Source: JADJEI01 sp035328465
GTDB lineage: Bacteria; Bacteroidota; Ignavibacteria; Ignavibacteriales; Ignavibacteriaceae
Assembly: GCA_035328465.1 (NCBI GenBank)
Contig: DAOLIQ010000007.1
Span: forward strand, 12,339 to 76,338
Reading direction: 5' to 3'
Length of the DNA stretch: 64,000 bases
In this document: positions 7,485 through 16,531 of the stretch, in pieces
Layout of the letters: each line of letters begins with the position of its first letter
How positions within the stretch are numbered: position 1 is the stretch's first letter
Translations under genes and position numbers: made by a program
Notes under the pieces: model-generated
What the model was told of the DNA's origin: nothing
Seen by the model: only the letters and a program-made list of their open reading frames with translations
The model's database searches: none

Positions 7485-9980
7485 ATGTCAAAAGAAAAAA
7501 ATCCTCAATTAAGATCGACGAGACCTAAGCGAAAAGAAAAGTCCTTAGTTGATTTATTTCAGATTTTAAATAAACATAAATGGTACTTAATAATTTCTGT
7601 TGTACTTGCTCTGATCATCGCAATATTATACAATTTTGTCTCGACACCAATCTATGAAGCAACTGTTCTGTTAAAAAAAGAAAACGCGCCCGAAGCAAGC
7701 ATGAAACCTGATATTCAGGATATCCTTAATATTCAGAACCAGGATATTATAGAAACCGAAATGGAATTGGTGCAAACTTGGACAGTTTTAAGAAAAGTTG
7801 CTGATTCACTAAATTTATTTTTAACCATTGATAAGATTGTAAAACCTAGTGGTGAATCCATCGAGATAGCGAAGAATGCTATCGAATATGAGAGCCCCGA
7901 ATTTTACCTTAACTCACCAAACCTTGGTTCTCTTCCCGAGTTTGGCAGAATAAAAATTGAGCAGCTTGACATTACTGCCAAATTTTATGTGAAAGTCAAC
8001 AGTCAAACTAATTTTTCACTTTACAGTGCTGAAAATGATAGACTATTAGAAACTACTAGCGATTCCTTAACCGGAAACTTCACTATTGATATAGCTAAAA
8101 TTCCTTTAAAATGGTCAAATGCTGAACCCGGTTCCAAAGTGTATTTTACTTTAGACAATTACTATTCGGTCATTGAGGGTTTAAAAAAATCCTTGTCAGT
8201 CCAAAGGAGATTAAAAACCGACGTTTTCGAAGTTTCAATAAAAAATTCATCCCCCTTTGCTGCAGCTAAAATTTCGAATGTATTAACTGATAAATTTAGA
8301 GAGTCGAGAATTGATCAGCAGAAAGAAACAATTCGTTATTCATTTAATTTTGTCGATCAGCAGCTTGAGCAAATGCAGGAGAAATTAAAATCAGCCGAAG
8401 CAAATCTCACAAGTTTCAAATCATCAGGTCAAATAATGACCATTGATAAAAGTTCTGAAGAATTAGTGAATTTTCTTAGCTCATTAGAAGCGGAAAAGAT
8501 GAAAACAGAATTGGAACTTGGACAGTACAAAAACAAGATGGCAGATATGCAGAAGGAACTCGGAAATAAAGGATATTTTGACCAAAGTTTTCTTGCACCG
8601 GAAGGAAATGAACCCACCAACTCCCCTTTTTCTTCAGCAATGAAACAATTGTCAGATCTCGAACTTCAGCGCCTTGAATTGCTTCAAAAAAGAACAGAGA
8701 GCCATCCTGATGTTATTAAACTTGATGAACAAATAAATCTCGTAAAGAATAAGTTGGGTTCGTTTAATGAGAACACTCTAACTTCTTACGGAATTATTTC
8801 AAACGCATTGGAGCAAAAACTTTTACAGATTACAAACTTAATGTCCAAGTATGAAGTTAAGATGGAAACACTTCCAGCACAGGAAAACCGCTTAGTAAGT
8901 TTAATGCGTCAAAAAAATGTTTACGAGAAAATTTTCACCCTCCTTTTAGATAAACGTGAGGAGATGAGAATGGCAGAACTTTCCAAACTTCAAGACATTG
9001 TAATTGTTGATCCTGCACATACTCCATTGGATCCTATCTCCCCTAAAAAACTCCTTAATCTTATACTTGCGCTTATTGCCGGAGCTTTTATTGGGGTTAT
9101 GTCTATCTTTATTCTTGAATTTAAAAATACCAAACTTATTAATCTTGATGAATTAGAGGAAGATTTTAAGATTCCGATTCTAGCAATAGTACCTGCATAC
9201 ACTACGGAAATTAAAAGCAAAATTGAAAATGCTCAGGATGGCAAATCAAGATTAGTAACATTAATGGAAAATGCTGATGGTTTTACAGAGTCATTTCGTT
9301 TGCTCAAAACAAAAATCCTTTTCCAGATGGAAGGAAAAGAAAAAATATTCCTCGTGACCAGTTGTGAAGAAAATACTGGAAAGACGAGTGTCGTTTCCAA
9401 TTTGGCTGTTTCCATAGCACAAGAAAACAAGCGCGTACTTGTGATTGATTGTGATTTAAGAAAGGCAGAACTCTCTTCGAAATTTGACATCTCCGAGAAA
9501 TCACCCGGCTTGATCGAATATTTAATGAACGATGTTCCTCCAAAAATTTACAATAAAATATTAAAAAGAATTGACATACTTCCGGCTGGCGGTACTACAG
9601 AGGACTCCGGTAATATTCTTAACTCAGAAAAGATGAAATTACTTTTTGAAACGATTAATTCTTCCGCTTATGATTTTATTATTATTGACACCCCTCCTGT
9701 TACTCGTGTTGTTGATACATTGATACTTGGACGATTTGTAAAAGATGCTATTCTCGTTGTTCGCCCGGGCTTCTCATTTAAAGAGAGCGTCTATGGCGGT
9801 ATTCAAGACATGATGCAGGCAAGCATTAAGATACGAGGGATAGTTGTTAACTCAGCAGACGTCGAAAAATCTTCATACAGATATCGTTATGGGTATGGGT
9901 ATGGATATGGACATAAGAAATATGGTGAGACTTCGAAGCAAACAATTCAAACCGGTGAAGTTGTTGAATCTAAAGCCTGA
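7485..9980 (+). CDS. Wzc-like polysaccharide co-polymerase / tyrosine autokinase
   Basis: Inner membrane protein that controls polymer length and export. A Wzz domain with a first TM segment (about 33-53) is followed by a long periplasmic coiled coil (about 270-490). A second TM follows at about 522-545 (LILALIAGAFIGVMSIFIL) and then a cytoplasmic BY-kinase domain with Walker A SCEENTGKTS (about 626-635), Walker A' VLVIDCDLRK (about 650) and Walker B FIIIDTPP (about 733). The C-terminus carries a cluster of seven tyrosines within about 16 residues (YRYRYGYGYGYGHKKY), the autophosphorylation tail. No matching phosphatase (Wzb or PHP-type) is seen in the window. Confidence 0.95.
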   Translation: MSKEKNPQLRSTRPKRKEKSLVDLFQILNKHKWYLIISVVLALIIAILYNFVSTPIYEATVLLKKENAPEASMKPDIQDILNIQNQDIIETEMELVQTWTVLRKVADSLNLFLTIDKIVKPSGESIEIAKNAIEYESPEFYLNSPNLGSLPEFGRIKIEQLDITAKFYVKVNSQTNFSLYSAENDRLLETTSDSLTGNFTIDIAKIPLKWSNAEPGSKVYFTLDNYYSVIEGLKKSLSVQRRLKTDVFEVSIKNSSPFAAAKISNVLTDKFRESRIDQQKETIRYSFNFVDQQLEQMQEKLKSAEANLTSFKSSGQIMTIDKSSEELVNFLSSLEAEKMKTELELGQYKNKMADMQKELGNKGYFDQSFLAPEGNEPTNSPFSSAMKQLSDLELQRLELLQKRTESHPDVIKLDEQINLVKNKLGSFNENTLTSYGIISNALEQKLLQITNLMSKYEVKMETLPAQENRLVSLMRQKNVYEKIFTLLLDKREEMRMAELSKLQDIVIVDPAHTPLDPISPKKLLNLILALIAGAFIGVMSIFILEFKNTKLINLDELEEDFKIPILAIVPAYTTEIKSKIENAQDGKSRLVTLMENADGFTESFRLLKTKILFQMEGKEKIFLVTSCEENTGKTSVVSNLAVSIAQENKRVLVIDCDLRKAELSSKFDISEKSPGLIEYLMNDVPPKIYNKILKRIDILPAGGTTEDSGNILNSEKMKLLFETINSSAYDFIIIDTPPVTRVVDTLILGRFVKDAILVVRPGFSFKESVYGGIQDMMQASIKIRGIVVNSADVEKSSYRYRYGYGYGYGHKKYGETSKQTIQTGEVVESKA

Positions 9981-10028
9981 TTTCATTTTACAAGTTCAAC
10001 GGGATATAATTTTTTTACTTCAAAATTA

Positions 10029-11057
10029 ATGCTTACAAATCCTCAAAACTCCATTAATGGATGGGAGAAAAATGTTCTTTCAATTCCCAATTATTCATTT
10101 TTCAACACAAAAGAATGGTTAGAATTAATTACAGAATCTTATAATTATAAAAATATTTCAATTATAACGAATTCGCCCGATTCATCATTTGAGTATTTCC
10201 CTTTAGTTGAGATAAATAGTTTTATTACCGGCAGGAGAGCAGTCTGCCTTCCGTTTAGTGATTATTGTGAGCCTCTCATTGCTGATCAAACTGCTTTTGA
10301 CAATTGCTTCAATAAACTTTTACAGCAAGGTGAAAAAGCGAAATGGAAATATCTTGAAATTAAAGGAGGGGCAGAATTCCTGTATCAGAACCAACCTGCC
10401 GCAATAGATTATGGACATCTCCTCTATCTCAATTCTGATGAACAAAAGTTGTTCAGTTCATTTAGCAGCAATACAAAAAGGAATATTAAAAAATCTCTTT
10501 CTGAAGGACTTAAGGTTGAAATTTCAAGTACTCAGAAAGCGTTGAACGATTATTATCATTTGAACCTAATAACTCGAAAGCGCCATGGACTACCTCCCCA
10601 GCCGTATAAATTTTTTCAAAATTTATTTGACAAAATCATAAAAACCGGTAGGGGTAATATTTGCCTCGTATCTCATGATAAACAAATTATTGCAGGTGCA
10701 ATCTATCTTCATTTTGGTAAAAAGGTGTTGTATAAATATGGTGCATCCGATCTTTCATTTCAAAATTTAAGAGCAAATAATTTAGTGATGTGGGAAGCGA
10801 TTCGTCACTATGCTGCTCTCGGGTATGAAGAATTTTACTTTGGCAAAACAGAACCGGAAAATGACGGCCTAAGAAGATTCAAGAATGGATGGAATACTAT
10901 AGAATATGAAATTAAAACTTACCGTTACGATTTTAGGAAAAAAAATTTTGTAAAATTGATTACCAAAACTCATGGAGAGCATAATAAATATTTCGCCGCA
11001 CTTCCAATTCCGGTGTTGAAAGTGATTGGTAAAATAGCTTATAGGCATATCGGTTAA
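10029..11057 (+). CDS. FemAB-like GNAT-fold transferase (first of three)
   Basis: A 342-residue FemAB/GNAT-type protein. Supporting motifs are SSNTKRNIKKS, the mid-region KRHGLPPQP, and the C-terminal run LRANNLVMWEAIRHYA followed by FGKTEPENDGLRRFKNGW, which matches the FemAB-related proteins common in exopolysaccharide loci. FemAB proteins transfer aminoacyl groups from tRNA, while related GNAT members transfer acyl groups. Here the substrate is likely a sugar or lipid-linked repeat unit. It starts 48 bp after the tyrosine kinase gene and precedes the phosphonate-type block. Two diverged paralogs lie at 19.5 and 21.6 kb. Confidence 0.8.
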   Translation: MLTNPQNSINGWEKNVLSIPNYSFFNTKEWLELITESYNYKNISIITNSPDSSFEYFPLVEINSFITGRRAVCLPFSDYCEPLIADQTAFDNCFNKLLQQGEKAKWKYLEIKGGAEFLYQNQPAAIDYGHLLYLNSDEQKLFSSFSSNTKRNIKKSLSEGLKVEISSTQKALNDYYHLNLITRKRHGLPPQPYKFFQNLFDKIIKTGRGNICLVSHDKQIIAGAIYLHFGKKVLYKYGASDLSFQNLRANNLVMWEAIRHYAALGYEEFYFGKTEPENDGLRRFKNGWNTIEYEIKTYRYDFRKKNFVKLITKTHGEHNKYFAALPIPVLKVIGKIAYRHIG

Positions 11058-11259
11058 GTGTTAAAGTATTTTCTTTGGGAAACTATTACATGGAAAAATT
11101 ATCACCTTGAAACACAGAGCTGTACCTAATGATTAAATTTGACTTAAATATCGAATAATTTAACAGATTTTTCTTGGAACATTATTTGTACTATTTCAGG
11201 AAAAACATTCACTTGTTTGGTGGGTGAGAAAATTTTAGAAATTCTAATCTGAGGAATAA

Positions 11260-12222
11260 ATGAAAATCCTAATTGCAAGTTCGATTCATAAAAATGCTGT
11301 TGACAAACTTCAAAAAGAGCACGATGTAGTCTGTGCTTTTAATGCTTCTGAAGAAAACCTGATTTCAGCTGTAGCTGACCGTGATATTTTAATATTTCGA
11401 AGCGGAGTCAAAATTTCTACTGAAGTATTAAAAAGTGCACCGAATCTTAAAATGCTCATTCGTGCCGGATCGGGTCTTGACAATCTTGATCTTGATTATG
11501 TTCGACAAAGAGAGATTAAACTTGTTCGTATTCCCCAACCGGGCGCCAAAGCTGTCGCTGAATTAAGTTTTGCATTTATGCTTGCCCTTTCAAGAGAGTT
11601 ATTAAAAGCAGATTCATTATGGAGGCAAGGTCATTGGGTGAAATCTGAAATGAAAGGTTTCCTGCTGACTGGCAAAGTTTTAGGTGTAATTGGCTGTGGT
11701 AATATCGGTTCGCGAGTTGGAGCAATGGGGGCGGCATGGGGAATGAATGTTTTAGGCTGCGTCCGTCATTCCAATTTAACTAATGAGTTCATTTCAGGAA
11801 TGAAAGCTAAAGGTATTAAGATTACCTCCTTTGATGAAGTTGTGGCTAATGCTGATTATCTGAGCATTCATGTGCCGCTTGATGATTCAACAAGAAATCT
11901 AATAAATGAAAATGTTCTGAATAGAATGAAACCGGGCTCATACTTGATGAACCTTGCCAGGGGTGGTGTAGTTGATGAACAAGCATTGTACCGTGCTTTA
12001 ACCGAAGGCGGTAAACTGAAAGGGGCTGCCACTGATGTTCACGTCGCTGAAGGTGAAGGTAAAATTTCTCCTTTAGCCGGATTGCAAAATGTTATTCTTA
12101 CTCCTCACATCGGGGCTCAGACTATTGATTCGCAAAAGGAGATCGGCGAAATAATTTTATCAACTGTCGAGGAATTTGAAAAGGAGAAAATCAAAATTTT
12201 ACAGGAATCTGCTGTAAATTAA
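11260..12222 (+). CDS. D-2-hydroxyacid dehydrogenase (SerA-like)
   Basis: A 320-residue NAD-dependent D-isomer-specific 2-hydroxyacid dehydrogenase. The nucleotide-binding motif is GVIGCGNIGSRVG (about 142-154). Catalytic Arg234 is in NLARGGVVDE and catalytic His283 in TPHIGA; the acidic partner falls in the unusual loop VAEGEGKIS (about 262-270) instead of the common FExEP. It has a clear AGGA Shine-Dalgarno. Only 45 bp separate it from the PEP mutase gene, so the two are probably co-transcribed. The usual annotation would be 3-phosphoglycerate dehydrogenase. Given the neighbour, reduction of phosphonopyruvate to phosphonolactate is a reasonable alternative (inference). Confidence 0.85.
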   Translation: MKILIASSIHKNAVDKLQKEHDVVCAFNASEENLISAVADRDILIFRSGVKISTEVLKSAPNLKMLIRAGSGLDNLDLDYVRQREIKLVRIPQPGAKAVAELSFAFMLALSRELLKADSLWRQGHWVKSEMKGFLLTGKVLGVIGCGNIGSRVGAMGAAWGMNVLGCVRHSNLTNEFISGMKAKGIKITSFDEVVANADYLSIHVPLDDSTRNLINENVLNRMKPGSYLMNLARGGVVDEQALYRALTEGGKLKGAATDVHVAEGEGKISPLAGLQNVILTPHIGAQTIDSQKEIGEIILSTVEEFEKEKIKILQESAVN

Positions 12223-12267
12223 TTTTTGTTAATAAAAGTATATTGACCTTAAATCAGAGAGAGGAAT

Positions 12268-13155
12268 ATGAAAAAGACAACTCAATTTAGACAAATGCTT
12301 CTTTCGTGTAATACTGAATTTATTATGGAAGCACATAGTGGATTAAGCGCAAAAATAGTACAAGAAGCGGGCTTCAAAGGAATTTGGGCAAGTGGTTTAT
12401 CAATGTCAGCAGCAATGGGCGTTAGAGACAATAATGAAGCAAGCTGGACACAAGTACTTGAAGTATTGGAATACATGAGTGACGCAACTGAAATCCCCAT
12501 CCTTGTTGATGCTGATACCGGCTACGGAAATTTCAATAACGTTCGCCGCTTAGTAAAAAAACTTGAACAGCGCAGTGTTGCTGCAATGTGTATCGAAGAT
12601 AAACTTTTTCCAAAAACTAATTCTTTTATAAATGGCGAACAGCAGGAACTGGCAAATATTGAAGAATTTTGCGGTAAGATAAAAGCTGCAAAAGATACAC
12701 AGACAGATGAAGATTTTTCTGTAGTTGCACGCGTTGAAGCTTTAATCGCAGGGCTTGGACTTGATGAAGCACTAAGGCGTGCAGAAGCTTATTATAAAGC
12801 AGGCGCTGATGCAATTTTGATCCATAGTAAAATTGCTAAGCCCGATCAGATTTTGGATTTTATGAATGCCTGGCAGAACCAGGGACCAATTGTAATTGTC
12901 CCAACAATGTATTACAAAACGCCGACTAAATTGCTGGAAGACGCTGGAATAAGTCTTATTATTTGGGCTAATCATCTTTTAAGATCATCCATCAAAGCAA
13001 TGCAGAATACAGCTCATCAGATTTATAACGAAAGATCATTGATTTCCGTTGAACCTGAAATAGTATCGGTGAAAGAAATTTTCAGACTGCAAAACGCTGA
13101 TGAGTTGAAAGAAGCTGAAAAAAAATATCTGCCGATGATTGGCGAATCGGTTTAG
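12268..13155 (+). CDS. aepX: Phosphoenolpyruvate phosphomutase
   Basis: Makes the C-P bond by converting PEP to phosphonopyruvate. It belongs to the isocitrate lyase / PEP mutase TIM-barrel superfamily. The segment [10 protein letters not shown] (110-119) exactly fits EDK-x5-NS, the pattern that separates true PEP mutases from methylisocitrate and oxaloacetate lyases. WASGLS (40-45), DNNEAS (about 54-59) and the metal-binding DADTGYG (81-87) are also intact. At 295 residues it is a single-domain enzyme with no fused nucleotidyltransferase. No phosphonopyruvate decarboxylase or AEP transaminase is adjacent. Because the equilibrium lies toward PEP, another enzyme must pull the reaction; the upstream dehydrogenase is the obvious candidate. 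Confidence 0.9.
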   Translation: MKKTTQFRQMLLSCNTEFIMEAHSGLSAKIVQEAGFKGIWASGLSMSAAMGVRDNNEASWTQVLEVLEYMSDATEIPILVDADTGYGNFNNVRRLVKKLEQRSVAAMCIEDKLFPKTNSFINGEQQELANIEEFCGKIKAAKDTQTDEDFSVVARVEALIAGLGLDEALRRAEAYYKAGADAILIHSKIAKPDQILDFMNAWQNQGPIVIVPTMYYKTPTKLLEDAGISLIIWANHLLRSSIKAMQNTAHQIYNERSLISVEPEIVSVKEIFRLQNADELKEAEKKYLPMIGESV

Positions 13156-13201
13156 CATTTTTCTATTGTAGTGAAATAATATATAAACCGAATTTGTCCG
13201 A

Positions 13202-14386
13202 ATGCAATCTGTAAATGAAAATTCCTACCACTTCAATCTGCATGGAATTGTTGGCTTAAAATTAGTAAACCCATCTGCAGCGGATCTAAAGAAATTTAAT
13301 AATTCGTTCTCTGAGTTTGCGGTTCACGATGAAATCGCTTCAGACATTGTTATTAAGTTCGTAGGTAAAATTGAAACAACCAATCTTAACTATATTGGCC
13401 TGAACGATGCGGCATTCGACAATGATGGTTACTACATCCTTTCAACGGGTAGAAATAAATTTAAAGCAAAAGTTCCATTCGATCAAATTGATAATCAATT
13501 AGAAATACTCTGTGAAAACGGCTCATCAGAAATTCCCTATCTGCATTATTTCATCAACTTATTTTTCCTCAAAAAGAATTATATCCCTCTTCACGCTTCA
13601 GCCTTTAGATTTAATAATCAAACGGCGCTTGTTATGGGATGGTCTAAAGGCGGGAAGACTGAATCGCTTCTGTCGTTTGCAAAAAAAGGAGCTGAATATG
13701 TTGGTGATGAAACCGTTATTATTTCTAATGATGGGGAGACAGTTTTTGGTATCCCGGTTCCCGTTTGTGTTTGGGAATGGCAGTTCAAACAAATTCCGGA
13801 GTTAATGCCAAATCTGCCTTTACAAAAAAAAGTGATTTTTAGTTTGATTCACTTAGTTGATTGGTTTTATAAATTCCTCAAAAAAACTTTTCTCAAAAAG
13901 TCATTTATCACAAAAATTTTTTCGGAAGCTCTTCCTGCATTCAAAAGACAACTAAATATTAAATTAGATCCGCGCAAAATATTTAAATCGAATATTGTAA
14001 AGGGTAAAATTCCACTTAACAAAATTATTTTGATTATGAGCCATAATAGCTCAGAAATTATTATTACTAAATGTGAAATTGATGAAGTTATCAATCGAAT
14101 GATCAGCTCGCAAGAGTACGAGTTTAATTCATTTATGGGTTATTACGCAAAATTTAAATTTGCTTTCCCCGATAGGAAAAGTCATTTGTTAGAAAGTCTG
14201 AACCAAATTCAATTCAAATTATTAAACGAAGTATTTAAAGGTAAAAGTGCTTTTAAAGTTACTCACCCCTACCCTGTTTCTTTTGATAAATTATTTGATG
14301 TAATGAAATCAATTTTCGAAAAAGATAACTCTAGTCTAGAAACAAAATCAGATTTATTACAGAGGGAATCAAATATTAAATCATGA
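13202..14386 (+). CDS. HPr kinase-like P-loop protein
   Basis: A 394-residue protein with an HprK/PEPCK-type nucleotide-binding domain. The Walker A is GWSKGGKTES (146-155), preceded by IPLHASAF (about 128-135). It is followed by YVGDE (167-171), the position of the acidic catalytic pair in HPr kinases. The N-terminal 120 residues and the C-terminal half (after about 215) are not recognisable. Such HprK-like proteins are often linked to modification of peptides or glycans rather than HPr. The last codons overlap the next gene by 4 bp (ATGA), so the two are translationally coupled. The phosphate acceptor is unknown. Confidence 0.7.
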   Translation: MQSVNENSYHFNLHGIVGLKLVNPSAADLKKFNNSFSEFAVHDEIASDIVIKFVGKIETTNLNYIGLNDAAFDNDGYYILSTGRNKFKAKVPFDQIDNQLEILCENGSSEIPYLHYFINLFFLKKNYIPLHASAFRFNNQTALVMGWSKGGKTESLLSFAKKGAEYVGDETVIISNDGETVFGIPVPVCVWEWQFKQIPELMPNLPLQKKVIFSLIHLVDWFYKFLKKTFLKKSFITKIFSEALPAFKRQLNIKLDPRKIFKSNIVKGKIPLNKIILIMSHNSSEIIITKCEIDEVINRMISSQEYEFNSFMGYYAKFKFAFPDRKSHLLESLNQIQFKLLNEVFKGKSAFKVTHPYPVSFDKLFDVMKSIFEKDNSSLETKSDLLQRESNIKS

Positions 14387-15084
14387 AAACAATTGCATTG
14401 ATAGGCGCTGACGGTTCCGGCAAAACAACCATAGCAAACAAGATAATGAATGAGCCTCCGGTTCCATTAAAATATCTTTATATGGGTTTAAATATTGAAT
14501 CAAGCAATTATGCGCTGCCAACCTCACGGCTTGCGTATAAATTCAAATTGTGGGAATATAAAAGAAAGCACAAGCACTTAAAAAATGTTCAACTAAAAAA
14601 CTTATCACTTCATCAAATAGACGATAACCGTCGAGGTGATCCACGCGGTAAAATTGGAGCTGCTGCGCGATTAATAAAAAGAGTTTCGGAGGAACTTTAT
14701 AGATTATTTATTTCGTGGACATTTCAAATCCGGGGTTACAATGTGCTATTCGATCGTCATTTTATTTTTGACGCAGCAACAAGTGCAACGGGCGAAGAAT
14801 TAAAAAAGCAGCGATTCACAAATAAAATTCATAGATGGTTTCTTAACAAGGTTTATTCGAAGCCTGATCTTGTAATATTCCTTCATGCACCGGCAGAGGT
14901 TCTTTATGAAAGAAAACATGAAGTTGATGTAGAATACCTGCAGACAAGAACGGAGACCTTTTTGAAAGTTGGAAAGAATTTAAAGAATTTCGTAGTAGTA
15001 GATTCAACCCAACCTATCGATAGCGTATTCGAACAAGTGAAAAAAACAATTATTGAATTTGTTAATAATGGGAAATCAATTTAA
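14383..15084 (+). CDS. Thymidylate kinase-like P-loop kinase
   Basis: A 233-residue P-loop kinase. The Walker A is GADGSGKTT (8-16). LFDRHFIFD (about 116-124) corresponds to the DRY/DRH motif of thymidylate kinases, and LHAPAEVLYERK near residue 170 to the LID-proximal segment. A basic insertion (about 50-95) is unlike housekeeping Tmk. The start overlaps the HPr-kinase-like gene by 4 bp and the ATP-grasp gene follows 28 bp on. A housekeeping dTMP kinase is unlikely in this setting; it probably phosphorylates a small metabolite or sugar made in this cluster. Confidence 0.75.
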   Translation: MKTIALIGADGSGKTTIANKIMNEPPVPLKYLYMGLNIESSNYALPTSRLAYKFKLWEYKRKHKHLKNVQLKNLSLHQIDDNRRGDPRGKIGAAARLIKRVSEELYRLFISWTFQIRGYNVLFDRHFIFDAATSATGEELKKQRFTNKIHRWFLNKVYSKPDLVIFLHAPAEVLYERKHEVDVEYLQTRTETFLKVGKNLKNFVVVDSTQPIDSVFEQVKKTIIEFVNNGKSI

Positions 15085-15112
15085 AATTAAATAGAAACTT
15101 AAACCGGCAGCA

Positions 15113-16336
15113 ATGGAAAAAATAAAAAGTAAAAATGGAAAACCTTACGCAGTACTTATCGATATGGACTATCTAACAGGATTGCAGTCCTCAAGATTAT
15201 TAGCAGAACGCGGTGTACCTATTCTTGGTTTGGCAAATAATCCATCTCACTATTGTGCAAGCACCAACACTTGCGAAAAGGTTTTCAAAGTTGACACAAA
15301 AAGTCAGGAGCTAATTGATTTGCTTATGGAAATGGGGCCAAAGTTTGAATTAAAACCTGTTCTCTATCCATGTCAGGACAACAGTGTGTTGTTAGTCTCG
15401 CGTAATCGTCTGCAGCTTTCAAAATTCTACCACATCTCCCTACCCTCTGAAGAAACAGTAGAACTGTTGATGGATAAATATAAATTTTATGACTTTGCTG
15501 TAAGAGAAAATCTTCCAGTTGCAAAATTTTACTTGTTAAAATCAAAGGAAGATGCTATCACTGTTGCAAAGCACTTAACCTTTCCGGCTATAATCAAACC
15601 GCCGATGAAAAGTGCTAAGTGGGAACAGTACTCCAAACTTCATAAAGTTTATAAGGTCTTTAGCGAAGAAGAATATCTTAAAACTTACGAAATGTGTTCG
15701 CAGTGGGCAGATACTTTAATGGTGCAGGAATGGATAGTTGGAACCGATTCCGATTTGTATTCGAGCAATTGTTATTATAATTCTAAATCTGAACCATTAG
15801 CAACTTTTACTGCAAAAAAACTGAGGCAGTGGCCTCCTGAGACTGGTAACACAGCTCTTGGCATTGATTGTATTGACGATGAAGTCGTAAGAATCTCGCA
15901 CGAACTTTTTAAAAAAGTTAACTACGTTGGCTTGGTTTACCTCGAATTAAAAAAAGATATCCGGACAGGAAAATATTATATCATTGAACCAAACATCGGC
16001 AGACCTACAGGCAGATCAGCGCTGTCTGAAGCTTGCGGTGTTGATTTACTTTACACTATGTACTGCGATTGTCTCGGACTGCCACTCCCCTCTTCCCGAT
16101 TTCAGACTTACAAAGGCATCAAGTGGATACATATTCGTACTGACTTGCAATCAGCGATAAATTATTGGAAGAAGGATCAATTGACAATCGGAGAATATTT
16201 TAAATCAGTGAGTGGTCCAAAGTACTTTGCAGTATTTTCATTGAAAGACCCAAAACCTTTTCTTGGTGAAATGAAATTGATATTAGCGTTCATATTCAAG
16301 TCACTATTTAGCGGGAAAAAACTTGAGCAAACTTAA
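15113..16336 (+). CDS. ATP-grasp carboxylate-amine ligase-like protein
   Basis: A 407-residue ATP-grasp protein. The N-terminal pre-ATP-grasp domain starts YAVLIDMDYLTGLQSSRLLA. The central ATP-binding part has FPAIIKPPMKSAKW (about 160-173) and VQEWIVGTDSDLYS (about 203-216). The metal-binding end is YIIEPNIGRPTGRS (about 286-299), with the Glu and Asn that coordinate Mg. Such enzymes join a carboxylate to an amine through an acyl-phosphate. The closest type appears to be the D-aspartate-ligase-like proteins of exopolysaccharide loci. It may activate the carboxylate of a small acid, possibly the phosphonate product of the upstream genes (inference), and is likely the last gene of this transcript. 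Confidence 0.8.
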   Translation: MEKIKSKNGKPYAVLIDMDYLTGLQSSRLLAERGVPILGLANNPSHYCASTNTCEKVFKVDTKSQELIDLLMEMGPKFELKPVLYPCQDNSVLLVSRNRLQLSKFYHISLPSEETVELLMDKYKFYDFAVRENLPVAKFYLLKSKEDAITVAKHLTFPAIIKPPMKSAKWEQYSKLHKVYKVFSEEEYLKTYEMCSQWADTLMVQEWIVGTDSDLYSSNCYYNSKSEPLATFTAKKLRQWPPETGNTALGIDCIDDEVVRISHELFKKVNYVGLVYLELKKDIRTGKYYIIEPNIGRPTGRSALSEACGVDLLYTMYCDCLGLPLPSSRFQTYKGIKWIHIRTDLQSAINYWKKDQLTIGEYFKSVSGPKYFAVFSLKDPKPFLGEMKLILAFIFKSLFSGKKLEQT

Positions 16337-16355
16337 TATCAGATTAACAACTGCA

Positions 16356-16386
16356 AAAAAGATTTAAAATATTTTTTAATCTTTTT
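16356..16386 (+). terminator. AT-rich intrinsic terminator candidate
   Basis: AAAAAGATT (16356-16364) pairs with AATCTTTTT (16378-16386) around an A/T loop that can pair further, with T residues to the end. It lies 20 bp after the ATP-grasp gene. The stem is weak because it is nearly all A/T. Confidence 0.5.
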
Positions 16387-16531
16387 CCGAAATGAGATTT
16401 TTTCAAAATATTAATACATAAATATTAGGATTTTTTGTAAAAATAAATCATCAATTATTTGCAGATGAACTATTTTATTTCTAATATTGAATAAGACATT
16501 TCGAAGTGAGTAAGAAAAATATTTATTGACT

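Noticed and set aside
9878..9940. Short repeated TATGGG/TATGGA-type DNA near the end of the kinase gene
   Set aside because: It encodes the tyrosine-rich autophosphorylation tail and needs no separate repeat explanation.
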